Shown here: positions 43,143 through 50,882 of the stretch, one piece after another | Layout of the letters: every line of letters begins with the position of its first letter | Position numbering within the stretch: the stretch's first letter is position 1 | Assembly (NCBI GenBank): GCA_964580675.1 | Contig: CAZOLI010000023.1 | Location: forward strand, 1-50,882 | Direction: 5' to 3' | Length of the DNA: 50,882 nucleotides | From: CAZOLI01 sp964580675 | GTDB taxonomy: Bacteria > Planctomycetota > MHYJ01 > CAYXQY01 | The notes under the pieces: generated by a model | Told to the model about the DNA's origin: nothing | What the model saw: the letters and a program-made list of their open reading frames with translations, nothing else | Databases searched by the model: none | Made by a program: the position numbers and the translations under genes

Positions 43143-44858
43143 ATGAGACAATACGTATCTTTCGACACTTGCCGATCCTGCGCCAGGTACGCCAGACTCG
43201 TTTTTTTGACCACCTTCCTGCTTGTTGCGTTCACCGGTTTATCCGTGGTACGGGCGGGGGACTCCGTGGACGAACTGTGGAAAACACTGAACGACGAGGA
43301 AATCAAAAAAGACCCGTTCGAGCAGCAGAAACGGGAAGTAGCCATTCATAAACTGGCACGAAAAGACAGCGTGGACGCCGCCAAGTGTCTTGTTCGGGTC
43401 CTGGATGACCCGTTCGAACACATTCAGGAGGAGGCCATCCTCTGGATGCAACAGGAATTTTCGAACAAAGACACCGTAAAGTGGCTGGCACGCCGGGCCA
43501 CAAAAGCCCGAAACCCATCGATCCGGGCGAACGTCATTCGAACCCTTGGCGGACTGAACAAAACCTTTGTCGCCGAAGAACTCAAAGCTCGCACGAAGGA
43601 TCCCTCCCCGGTCGTCCGGAAACAAACGGTCCGGGCCCTCGGCAAACTCTCACTCGATCAGGCCCCGGATTACCTGATCAGGATGCTCGAGGACGACGAC
43701 CGATCCGTCCGGATCGCGGCCGCACGGGCCATTGGAAATGTGGGATCCGCCGATGTCCTGTCCGAACTTCGAAAAAAAACGGGGGCATCCCGCAAAAAAG
43801 AACGGGCCGAACTCTGCCTGGCCCTCGGGAAAATTGGGGGTCCGGAGATCATCTCCTTCCTGAAGAATTACTCGGACGACCCGGACTGGCGTGTTCGGGT
43901 GATGACCCTCCGCGGGATTTTTCATGCGGAAAACGAGGTAGAACAACGGACCGAAACGATAAAGGTCGCCAAACAGGCGCTTTCGGACGACAACTGGCAT
44001 GTGGTGGTCGCGGCCATCGATGTGCTGGTCCGGGTCTGGCAAACCGACGTCATCCCGATCCTCATCAACAATTTCGAAAATACGAACGGCCGCATTGTGG
44101 TGGATTATACGCGGGCCCTGCGGGCGCTGACCGGGCAGGATATCGGTCCCGATCCGCTCGCGTGGAAAGGATGGTGGGAAGCGCACGGCGGTCCGGATTT
44201 CGAACTTGGTGATCGGCCCGAAAACTGGAGAAAACGCCCCGAAAAGAACCAGAACGAACACGACACGCAGACGTTTTTCAACATTCCACTTGACAGCAAA
44301 CGAATCGCGTTTGTCATGGACTTTTCCGGGGGCATGGACAACCCTGCCGGGGGAGGAAACAACGGTAACCCCGGGGGTGAAACGAAAATTGAACGGGCCA
44401 AAAAGGAATTGCTCCGAACCATCAAGAAAATGAAACGGGAACATCAATTCAACGTTATTATTTACCGGTACTATTCCAGTTTTCCCCCGAAAACCGAAGT
44501 ACAGTCCCCGTTTGGCCCGAGACTCCTGCCCGCAACCAAAAACGCAAAACGAAAAGTGGATCACTGGTTGTCCAAACAGGAAGCCACCGGCTGGGGTGCG
44601 TTTTACGAAGCATTTTCAACGGCCGCCCGCATACCGGACGTGGACACCATTATCTTCCTGTCCGATGGTGTTCCCACCCGGGGGAAACACGCGTGTATCA
44701 CGAAAGCGGGTCGAAAACATTTTTTTCGTTCCCTGAAACGGGAAAACCGATATCGTCAGATCATGATTCACACCGTCCTGACCGGAGAAAAAGGAACGGA
44801 TCGTGACTTCATGAAAAAAATTGCCGACGTTACCGGGGGCTATTTCGACCACCGGTAA
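43143..44858 (+). CDS. Secreted HEAT-repeat and von Willebrand A protein
   Basis: 571-residue exported protein. A signal-anchor (about 18-37, VFLTTFLLVAFTGLSVV) is followed by six or seven HEAT repeats (about 60-330; VRKQTVRALGKL, VRIAAARAIGNVGSADVL), a linker with WKGWWEAHGG, and a VWA domain (about 385-571). The first metal-site motif reads DFSGGMD, where the usual DxSxS has its second serine replaced by glycine. The later SDGVPTRG keeps the aspartate. A Gly/Asn-rich insert (AGGGNNGNPGGE) follows. HEAT plus VWA secreted proteins are common in Planctomycetota; their function is unknown, perhaps a protein-binding scaffold at the cell surface. Confidence 0.85.
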   Translation: MRQYVSFDTCRSCARYARLVFLTTFLLVAFTGLSVVRAGDSVDELWKTLNDEEIKKDPFEQQKREVAIHKLARKDSVDAAKCLVRVLDDPFEHIQEEAILWMQQEFSNKDTVKWLARRATKARNPSIRANVIRTLGGLNKTFVAEELKARTKDPSPVVRKQTVRALGKLSLDQAPDYLIRMLEDDDRSVRIAAARAIGNVGSADVLSELRKKTGASRKKERAELCLALGKIGGPEIISFLKNYSDDPDWRVRVMTLRGIFHAENEVEQRTETIKVAKQALSDDNWHVVVAAIDVLVRVWQTDVIPILINNFENTNGRIVVDYTRALRALTGQDIGPDPLAWKGWWEAHGGPDFELGDRPENWRKRPEKNQNEHDTQTFFNIPLDSKRIAFVMDFSGGMDNPAGGGNNGNPGGETKIERAKKELLRTIKKMKREHQFNVIIYRYYSSFPPKTEVQSPFGPRLLPATKNAKRKVDHWLSKQEATGWGAFYEAFSTAARIPDVDTIIFLSDGVPTRGKHACITKAGRKHFFRSLKRENRYRQIMIHTVLTGEKGTDRDFMKKIADVTGGYFDHR

Positions 44859-44930
44859 CAAATCACCCGGTACAACTTCCGGGGCATTTTCCTCAGGACA
44901 GAAACCCATGTAATGGGATTCGTATACGTT

Positions 44931-44959
44931 TTTACTTACCCATCCGCAGGTGATATAAT
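44931..44959 (+). promoter_or_regulatory. Promoter of sppA
   Basis: TTTACT (44931-44936), 17 bases, perfect TATAAT (44954-44959). Initiation near 44966, leader about 65 bases, with AAGGAT ten bases before the ATG. Confidence 0.55.
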
Positions 44960-45030
44960 TCCTTTTCCCGTAAATTAGGAGAAATACTGCATTTTTCGCT
45001 TTTCACTTCCAGCAAAAGGATCTTTTTTAC

Positions 45031-46140
45031 ATGAACGACGTAAACACAGGCGACGGCGAGACACAATTTGGAGACGCCCGGTCCGGAACCGCGGACGAGG
45101 GACAGCCCATCAGTTTCTGGATCTCCATTTTCCTCGGTTTTCTTCTACTGGTTAGCGCCGGATTGAACCTTATTTTGTTTGTCGTGGTCATCGGAACGGC
45201 CGGCGACATGGGCGCACGACAGGATCGGTTCAAGGAATCCACCATTCGCGGTGAAGGTGAGAATAAAATTGCGGTCATATCCGTAAACGGCGTCATTTCG
45301 GGGCAGTCCAGCCAGAGTCTGTTTGGTTCAAACCTGAGCACCGTCGAACGCGTGAAGAAACAGCTGGAACGAGCAGAAGAAGACGATAAGGTGAAAGGCA
45401 TTATTCTGAAGGTAAATTCACCCGGTGGCGGCGTAACGGCGAGCGACAAAATTCATCACCTTCTTAAAAATTTCAAAAAAGAACGCGAGGACGTGTTTCT
45501 TCTGACCCTCATGGATGACGTCGCCGCATCAGGGGGTTATTACATCTCCGCCCCAACGGATCGAATCATGGCCCACGAAACCACGATCACCGGGTCCATC
45601 GGGGTGATCATGCAATACCTCGTGTTCCAGGGACTCCTCAAGGAATGGGGGGTCGAAGCCGAAACCATAACGCCGGAGAACGCCGACCACAAAGACATGG
45701 GCTCCCCGTTTAAAAAGCTGAACGAGGAGGATCGAAAAATATTTCAGCAAATCGTTTCACGGATGTATAACCGGTTCCTCGAAGTCGTTAATCAGGGTCG
45801 ACCGAACCTCAACATGCAACAGGTCAAAGACCTCGCCGATGGTCGCATCTACACAGGGAAAACCGCCGTCGAAAACGGTCTCGTGGACGAAATCGGGTAC
45901 TTTGACGACGCCGTGGAACGGGCAAAAAAAGAAGCATCACTCGAAAAAGCGAAAGTCGTGAAATACCAGGAAAAGATATCGCTGTTCAACCAGTTCCAGT
46001 CGGCCGTCGGCAGCAATCCCCCACGAACCGGTTCACGGCTTTCCCCGATCAAACAGTTGTTTTCGGGAAACAACCCGCCGGAATTCCTCTACCTCTGGTC
46101 GGCAAATCCACAGGTTGATGTGCAAACCGGTGGAAAGTAA
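45031..46140 (+). CDS. sppA: Signal peptide peptidase SppA, short form
   Basis: Membrane-bound serine protease degrading cleaved signal peptides. Of 369 residues, an acidic N-terminus precedes one TM helix (about 27-53) and a single ClpP-like domain: ILKVNSPGGGVTASDK, DDVAASGGYYIS (catalytic Ser), TITGSIGVIMQYLV and HKDMGSPFKKL, whose Lys is the general base. This is the short SppA of Gram-positive type rather than the duplicated E. coli form. DGRIYTGKTAVENGLVDEIG closes the domain. It converges on the acyl-CoA synthetase operon, with a hairpin in the gap. Confidence 0.9.
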   Translation: MNDVNTGDGETQFGDARSGTADEGQPISFWISIFLGFLLLVSAGLNLILFVVVIGTAGDMGARQDRFKESTIRGEGENKIAVISVNGVISGQSSQSLFGSNLSTVERVKKQLERAEEDDKVKGIILKVNSPGGGVTASDKIHHLLKNFKKEREDVFLLTLMDDVAASGGYYISAPTDRIMAHETTITGSIGVIMQYLVFQGLLKEWGVEAETITPENADHKDMGSPFKKLNEEDRKIFQQIVSRMYNRFLEVVNQGRPNLNMQQVKDLADGRIYTGKTAVENGLVDEIGYFDDAVERAKKEASLEKAKVVKYQEKISLFNQFQSAVGSNPPRTGSRLSPIKQLFSGNNPPEFLYLWSANPQVDVQTGGK

Positions 46141-46168
46141 GGGAACACGAAAAGCGAACGTTGAGGAA

Positions 46169-46185
46169 CCGCCCCGGTCGGGCGG
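46169..46185. terminator. Hairpin between convergent sppA and acyl-CoA synthetase genes
   Basis: CCGCCC (46169-46174), loop CGGTC, GGGCGG (46180-46185). It is compact and GC-rich, but no U-run follows directly on either strand, so its role as bidirectional terminator is probable rather than certain. Confidence 0.4.
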
Positions 46186-46196
46186 TGTCATGATCA

Positions 46197-46922
46197 TCAG
46201 GAACCCGATTCCTGCCGGTCGCCGTCCTCAATCAGCATGGCGTCGAGAATGACCTGCTCGTCCTCCCTCACAAACACCGGATTTAGATCCATTTCCCGGA
46301 TCTGATGTTGATTGATGATAAATGAACCGATCTCACTGAGGAATCGAGAAAGGGCGTCCCGATCCACGGCAGGAACATTTCGATACCCGTCAAACAACGA
46401 CGAACACCGCAGATGGGACAACGCGGATTTTGCCTCGGCAACCGAAAAAGGAGCAAGGAGGTAACCGGTGTCTTCATACACCTCCGTGAAAACCCCACCC
46501 GCACCAAACATCAGCACCGGGCCGAACGTGGGGGTACGAAGCCCCCCGATAATCAACTCCAGTCCCCTTTCCTTCGTTTCTACGTGCTCCTCCACGAGGA
46601 TCTCCGGCTGGATACTCTTCTTCCGTCCTGTTTCGAAAATCGTCCCGGCAGCCTCTCGCACCTCACTCGCCGAACGCAAATTCAGGTGGACGCCCTCACC
46701 TCCTTCCCAGCCTGACTTGTGGGTGATCGACCGGGAATGAACCTTCACGGCCACCGGATACCCGATTTCTTCCGCTGACTCTACCGCCGCCTGCGGATCC
46801 GTCACAACGCAAAAGACCGGAACGGCAAAACCACTGTCCTCCAGCAGTCCCTTGGCCTCCCCTTCGGAGAGGGTCCTTTGAGGTTCCGGAGTACCAGAAT
46901 GCTCCCGGTGCGAAAACGACAT
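46197..46922 (-). CDS. Acyl-CoA synthetase (ADP-forming), beta (ATP-grasp) subunit-like
   Basis: 241 residues matching the separate beta subunit of nucleoside-diphosphate-forming acetyl/acyl-CoA synthetases, which make ATP from acyl-CoA, ADP and phosphate. LSEGEAKGLLEDSGFAVP is the ATP-grasp start, YPVAVKVHSRSITHKSGW the lysine strand, ILVEEHVETKERGLELIIGG the ATP-binding edge, and GPVLMFGAGGVFTEVYED and MDLNPVF the metal-binding end. The alpha (CoA-binding) subunit is not adjacent. It begins ten bases after the chaperonin stop and is the last gene of the operon; thiolase and hydratase neighbours suggest energy conservation from fatty or aromatic acid degradation. Confidence 0.85.
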   Translation of the reverse strand: MSFSHREHSGTPEPQRTLSEGEAKGLLEDSGFAVPVFCVVTDPQAAVESAEEIGYPVAVKVHSRSITHKSGWEGGEGVHLNLRSASEVREAAGTIFETGRKKSIQPEILVEEHVETKERGLELIIGGLRTPTFGPVLMFGAGGVFTEVYEDTGYLLAPFSVAEAKSALSHLRCSSLFDGYRNVPAVDRDALSRFLSEIGSFIINQHQIREMDLNPVFVREDEQVILDAMLIEDGDRQESGS

Positions 46923-46932
46923 GGAAAATGCC

Positions 46933-48495
46933 TCAGTCCGTTATCAGGCAATCCGTCGTAAACACCATTCCCGCAACACTTGTGGCGTTTTCGACACATT
47001 TGCGGAGGATGGAAAACGGATCGACGATGGACATATCGTCCAGATCACCGTAGATATTTTTTTCGGCGTGATATCCATAAGATCCTTCCTCGGTCATCAC
47101 CTTCCGAAGGGCGAGGTCCGGATCCAAACCCGCGTTGGCCACAATGGTCCGGAAGGGTTTCTGAAGCGCCCGTTTCAGAAGTTCCACGGCGAACTTCTCC
47201 TCCCCCGTGTACCCGCGCTGACGGCTCAGGGTCGAGGAGGCACGAAGCAGTGCCACACCACCACCCGGCACAACTCCTTCTTCACGGGCCGCCCTGGCGG
47301 CACTGACGGCGTCCGCGGCACGGGATTTGGTCTCCCCACGTTCGGTGGGGGTTTTTCCACCCACTTCCAGTTCGGCAATGCCATGGACCAGTCGGGCGCG
47401 CCGCTTCTTCAGTCTGCGACGATCGTACTCCGATTCCACCTCCTCGAGTTCTTCATTTATGTCCTTCACAAGGTTGCGAATGATTTTTTCTTCTCCCTTC
47501 CCCCCGGAAATCTTCGTCCGGTTCTCGTCCACCCGTACCTCTTCAGCTTCTCCAAGATGTGCCAGTTCCAGGTTGCTCAAACCATCCAGCAATTCCTCGA
47601 ACACAGGCGTAGCACCGGTCAGGTAAGCCACGTCCTGAAGCTGCTCCTTTCGCCGGGGTCCCTGTCCCGGTGCCTCAACCGCTACGCTTCGAACCGTTCC
47701 TTTTCGGTTGTTTACCACCATCGTCCCCAGAGCGCCTCGCTCAATTCGTCGCGCAATGACGACGAGGGGACGATCCTCGTTTCCGGCCGCCTTCATCACC
47801 GGAAGGATCTTTCGGGCATCCGCAATTGCGTGCTCGCACAGCAGGATGTACGGGTTTTGAAACCGAACTTCGTCCTGTGTTTCGTCGGTGAGAAAATCAG
47901 GGGTTACGTATCCGCTTTCCAGTTGCATGCCACGCTGTACGGTAAGCCGGGTGTCCGTCCCTTCCTTTTCCTCCACCAGCACAAGGCCGTGATCCCCCAC
48001 CTCCTCCATCGCCTCGGCCACGAGCGAACCGATTTGTTCGTCTCCCTTTGCGGCGGTGGCCGCTATTTTCCTGACTTCCTCCTGGCGGTCCACCGGGCGT
48101 CTCAGTTCGTTCAGCTCCTCCACCACCTGAAGAGCCCCCCGTTTCAGGCCCCGCTGCAGCGCCTCCGGATCCACACCGGCCGCCACCTGTTTGAACCCCT
48201 CCTGAAGAATGGCACCGGCCAGAACAGCGGACGTCGTTGTCCCGTCTCCCGCATCATTGCTCGTCTTCTGCGAAACCTCCCGGATCATTTGCGCTCCTGC
48301 GTTTTCGAGGGGATTTGCAAAGGAAAGTTCCTGAACTGTGGCCACCCCGCTGTCCACCACCTCCGGGGTTCCGTCCGGTTTCTGTATCACCACCGCCCGG
48401 CCGAGGGGACCAAGCGTCGTTTCCAGAACACTGCAGGCCTTTCCCGCCCCTCTCAAAAGATGTTCTCTCGCCGCATTTTCAAATGAAATACGCAC
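46933..48495 (-). CDS. Divergent GroEL-like chaperonin (Cpn60 paralogue)
   Basis: Chaperonin fold along the whole length. GAQMIREVSQKTSNDAGDGTTT keeps Asp87 and the phosphate loop, MQLESGYVTPDFLTDE is the apical region, and REEGVVPGGGVALLRA and the C-terminal YGYHAEKNIYGDLDDMSIVDP match GroEL. An ungapped alignment puts Asp and Ser (VVDSG) where GroEL has Lys51 and Asp52, while Asp398 is kept. In the apical domain Tyr203 is Asp. The protein ends FTTDCLITD and lacks the GGM tail. The open frame reaches an ATG at 48543; I prefer the GTG at 48495, which aligns with the GroEL start. No groES is adjacent. It is probably a paralogue of a main GroEL elsewhere. Confidence 0.85.
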   Translation of the reverse strand: MRISFENAAREHLLRGAGKACSVLETTLGPLGRAVVIQKPDGTPEVVDSGVATVQELSFANPLENAGAQMIREVSQKTSNDAGDGTTTSAVLAGAILQEGFKQVAAGVDPEALQRGLKRGALQVVEELNELRRPVDRQEEVRKIAATAAKGDEQIGSLVAEAMEEVGDHGLVLVEEKEGTDTRLTVQRGMQLESGYVTPDFLTDETQDEVRFQNPYILLCEHAIADARKILPVMKAAGNEDRPLVVIARRIERGALGTMVVNNRKGTVRSVAVEAPGQGPRRKEQLQDVAYLTGATPVFEELLDGLSNLELAHLGEAEEVRVDENRTKISGGKGEEKIIRNLVKDINEELEEVESEYDRRRLKKRRARLVHGIAELEVGGKTPTERGETKSRAADAVSAARAAREEGVVPGGGVALLRASSTLSRQRGYTGEEKFAVELLKRALQKPFRTIVANAGLDPDLALRKVMTEEGSYGYHAEKNIYGDLDDMSIVDPFSILRKCVENATSVAGMVFTTDCLITD

Positions 48496-48609
48496 ACCTA
48501 TTTCCCAGAAAATTGAAAGAACAAGCGTCTCCTGCCGAGTCATTCAGGCGTTTCCCTGCCGGGAAACACCGAACGGATCAGAGTTCGATCCCCGGGAACC
48601 GGAATACGC

Positions 48610-49824
48610 CTACAGCTGTTCCCAGATCGTTGCAATACCCTGGCCCATACCGATACACATCGTCGCAAGACCAAGTTCCACCCCCTCTCGTTTCATTTCG
48701 TGAATCAATGTGGTAACAATACGGGCCCCCGAACACCCGAGGGGGTGTCCAAGAGCAATTGCTCCTCCGTTCGGGTTCACGCGGGAAACCGGTACGTCGA
48801 GTTCCTCCAGGACCGCCAGAGACTGTGCCGCAAATGCCTCATTCAATTCCACAAGTCCAATGTCTTCCAGGACCATGTCGGCTTTGTCCAGCGCTTCCCG
48901 GGTCGCCCCGACCGGTCCAATACCCATCCGGTTCGGGTGTACACCCACGAGCCCATACGACACAAGGCGAAATTGAGGCGTTAGTCCGTAAGCGTCCGCG
49001 GTCTCCTTGCTCATCATCAGCGTCAGCGCCGCACCATCACTGAGCGGACTCGCTGATCCGGCGGTCACCGTTCCCCCCTCACGAAACACCGGAGGAAGTT
49101 CCGACAGTTTCTCCATGGACGTGTCCGCTCGTGGACCCTCGTCCTGATCCACGACGCTCCCGTCTCCCCCGCCACCGGGCACTTCGATGGGTACCAGTTC
49201 GTTCGTCAATTTTCCCTCCCGATGAGCCGCTATCGCGTTTTCGTGACTCCGGAGCGAAAACCGGTCCTGTTCCTCCCGGGATATATCGTATTCCTCACCG
49301 AGTTCCTCCGCCGTCTCCCCCAGCGAAAGGGGATCGTAAATTTCGTCAATCTTCGGGTTCTTGAAACGAAAACCGATGACGGAGTCCTCCATGTTCCGGT
49401 TTCCGAGCGAGTATCCCCGTTCCGGTTTCATCATGACGTAGGGGCCGCGGGACATGCTTTCCACCCCTCCCGATAGATAAAGATCACCGTTCCCGGTCTG
49501 TATCCGCAATCCGGCATTGACGATGGTCTCCATGCTTGAGCCACACTGACGGTTCACCACCTGTCCCGGAACGTCAAACGGAAGACCGGAGATAATTGAG
49601 GAGATTCGGGCGATGTTTCGGCTGTCCTCTCCGGATTGATTGTTGCAGCCGATGATAACGTCGTCAATCTCGTTCGGGGGAAACGAATATCGATCGGTCA
49701 TTTCCTCGATCAGATGAGCCATCATGTCATCGGGACGAACGGCCGACAACACCCCGCCGTGTTTCCCCATCGGTGTCCGAATCCCTTCGACCAGAACCGG
49801 TTTTTGTCCCTCAGATAACGTCAT
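48610..49824 (-). CDS. Acetyl-CoA acyltransferase (thiolase)
   Basis: Degradative-type thiolase of 404 residues. The nucleophile is Cys94 in NRQCGSSMET. NEAFAAQ, GGAIALGHPLGCSGAR (catalytic His) and MCIGMGQGIATIWE (second Cys) complete the site. The domain order and length fit the PcaF/FadA class that cleaves 3-ketoacyl-CoA. The specific chain length is not predictable. The start is 24 bases after the hydratase stop, and the chaperonin-like gene begins 114 bases downstream (66 if its ATG is used), so it is the second gene of the operon. Confidence 0.93.
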   Translation of the reverse strand: MTLSEGQKPVLVEGIRTPMGKHGGVLSAVRPDDMMAHLIEEMTDRYSFPPNEIDDVIIGCNNQSGEDSRNIARISSIISGLPFDVPGQVVNRQCGSSMETIVNAGLRIQTGNGDLYLSGGVESMSRGPYVMMKPERGYSLGNRNMEDSVIGFRFKNPKIDEIYDPLSLGETAEELGEEYDISREEQDRFSLRSHENAIAAHREGKLTNELVPIEVPGGGGDGSVVDQDEGPRADTSMEKLSELPPVFREGGTVTAGSASPLSDGAALTLMMSKETADAYGLTPQFRLVSYGLVGVHPNRMGIGPVGATREALDKADMVLEDIGLVELNEAFAAQSLAVLEELDVPVSRVNPNGGAIALGHPLGCSGARIVTTLIHEMKREGVELGLATMCIGMGQGIATIWEQL

Positions 49825-49848
49825 ATCTTCACCACGGACATGAAGGTG

Positions 49849-50598
49849 TCACTCGTGGTTCCACTCGGGTTCCCGGTCTTCCAGAAAAGCCCGCAGTCCT
49901 TCCTTCACGTCACGAACATCCATCAGGTCATCCAGATAAATTTCATTTATACGATCCATTCGATCCTTGATTTGATCAAGATCAATGTTGAAGGATTCTT
50001 TGGTGAGCCGAACAACGGGACGACTGAATCCGGTGTATTTTTCGAGACAATCCCGGGCTTCCTCCTCCACCCGGTCGCCCTGTAAAAATTTGTTCACAAT
50101 GCCGATTTTCTTCAACGAGTCGGCCCGGAATTCCTTTCCGGAAAACACAAGCTCCTTCACCCAGCTATCCGGATACAATTCGGGAAAAATGGCAATGGCA
50201 GCGGGAGGGAACACCCCGAGCGATATCTCCGGAACCGAAAACACGGCGTCCCGTTCGGCAAACACCATATCCGTACAGAGAGCAACCTCACATCCCCCGC
50301 CATAAGCACCCCCGTGAACGGCGGAAACCGTTACGCCCGGATATTCCATTATGGTTATTATTAACTCCGTAATCGCCGAAATCATGTCGGCCACAAGATC
50401 ATCCGTGTGCTCCTCAATGGCCACCCCGGCCGAAAATATTTTCCCCGATCCTTTCAGAAGAAGTACCGGCGCCTTGTCCGTGCGCTCGATCTCCTTCCGT
50501 ATGTCCCGCATCAGGTTGATCGTCAGTATGTTCAGGGGCGGAGAATTAAAATCAATGGTTCGGATGCCATCTCTGCGCTCGGATTCAACGATGTTCAT
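49849..50598 (-). CDS. Enoyl-CoA hydratase/isomerase family protein
   Basis: Crotonase-fold protein of 249 residues. IDFNSPPLNILTINLM, SAGVAIEEH (oxyanion hole), HGGAYGGGCEVALCTD and VPEISLGVFPP are present; both glutamates that act in enoyl-CoA hydratases (GGGCE and PEISLG) are kept, so a hydratase is likely. The phrase SPPLNILTINLMR also occurs in cyclohexadiene-carbonyl-CoA hydratases of anaerobic aromatic degradation, so that activity is a possibility I cannot confirm. First gene of the four-gene operon. Confidence 0.87.
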   Translation of the reverse strand: MNIVESERRDGIRTIDFNSPPLNILTINLMRDIRKEIERTDKAPVLLLKGSGKIFSAGVAIEEHTDDLVADMISAITELIITIMEYPGVTVSAVHGGAYGGGCEVALCTDMVFAERDAVFSVPEISLGVFPPAAIAIFPELYPDSWVKELVFSGKEFRADSLKKIGIVNKFLQGDRVEEEARDCLEKYTGFSRPVVRLTKESFNIDLDQIKDRMDRINEIYLDDLMDVRDVKEGLRAFLEDREPEWNHE

Positions 50599-50882
50599 CG
50601 GACACGAACAAATTGATGACGGAAAACGAATAACACTCTCAATTTATAGCAACTTTTTGAAATCGTTACAAGAGCGTTTCCCGGTGCTCCGAAAACAATT
50701 AGAAATGATTTAAAAAACAGAAATCCCAGGGGGGACTTCGAGGTTTCATCAACGACAACTCCCCCGCCTTAGAACCTCGGGACCAGATGCCGGAACCCGT
50801 ATATCACAGGGACCCGGGCGGGTAATAGCGGGGAAAAGAAAAACGCTCCAATAATTAATCCGGGGAAGATCGATCCGTTCGC
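50599..50882. other. Right-edge intergenic region with structured element
   Basis: 284 bases with no convincing gene. A 37-codon frame on the minus strand (50882 to a stop at 50769) could be the end of something outside the window, but it is not recognisable. At 50729-50779 two stems interleave: GGGGG (about 50730-50734) with CCCCC (50761-50765), and CGAGGTT (50739-50745) with AACCTCG (50773-50779), a pseudoknot-type layout. A T-run follows on the minus strand near 50716. Confidence 0.35.

Noticed and set aside
46921..48486. 521-codon open frame on the plus strand opposite the chaperonin
   Set aside because: The minus-strand frame aligns with GroEL over its whole length, so the plus frame is a shadow of biased codons.
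1..50882. CRISPR array, insertion sequence or prophage inside the window
   Set aside because: No spaced direct repeats, transposase, integrase or phage gene was recognised. The only duplicated sequence is the pilin pair; the right edge alone remains uncertain.

Overview
This is bacterial chromosomal sequence. There are two runs of exactly 100 N (29310-29409 and 34443-34542), so it is a scaffolded draft, probably a metagenome-assembled genome. Coding density is high. Predicted proteins are strongly acidic (the ClpP, DnaJ-like, adenylate cyclase, SPFH and PrkA-like proteins are rich in Asp/Glu), as in salt-adapted organisms. The lineage cannot be fixed from the sequence alone. A HEAT-repeat/von Willebrand protein, long DxDxDG-rich pilins, a PrkA-type kinase and an FHA-GAF-cyclase together resemble Planctomycetota or a neighbouring candidate phylum, but this is an inference.

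Layout: 1-3202 holds the 3' part of a MATE transporter and leuCD (minus). 3568-8830 holds menF-menD and menB-menA for menaquinone. 8918-11320 is an overlapping chain nuoI-nuoJ-nuoK-dnaJ-like, followed by priA and comF. 14442-16711 carries two tandem type IV pilin genes (minus), each with a sigma-54 type promoter and a conserved upstream dyad. 16789-22059 holds UDP-xylose synthase, galE, gltX, clpP and an MBL hydrolase. 22181-31414 is a signalling block: FHA-GAF-adenylate cyclase, a multi-TM histidine kinase, a very large PrkA-like protein, a small MshEN-Fis regulator, a membrane protein broken by a gap, and a HAMP histidine kinase. 31756-39334 holds a double GNAT, fmt, a gap-truncated adhesin-like gene, a large diguanylate cyclase and two glycosyltransferases. 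After tRNA-His come an SPFH/NfeD pair, an M20 peptidase, a HEAT-VWA protein and sppA. 50598-46197 (minus) is an apparent operon: enoyl-CoA hydratase, thiolase, divergent chaperonin and ADP-forming acyl-CoA synthetase beta subunit.

The most unusual material is of three kinds. (1) A possible cyclic-di-GMP circuit: a diguanylate cyclase whose N-terminal domain looks like an M29-aminopeptidase/dihydroxypyridine-dioxygenase type fold, and a 162-residue protein joining a MshEN-like domain (a known c-di-GMP binding fold) to a Fis-type helix-turn-helix, with a 31-bp dyad over its own start codon. (2) Two sigma-54 pilin promoters with an upstream dyad at matching distance. (3) A chaperonin paralogue without the GroEL Asp52 and without the GGM tail, sitting inside a CoA-thioester operon. 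Links between these parts are inferences from sequence and position.
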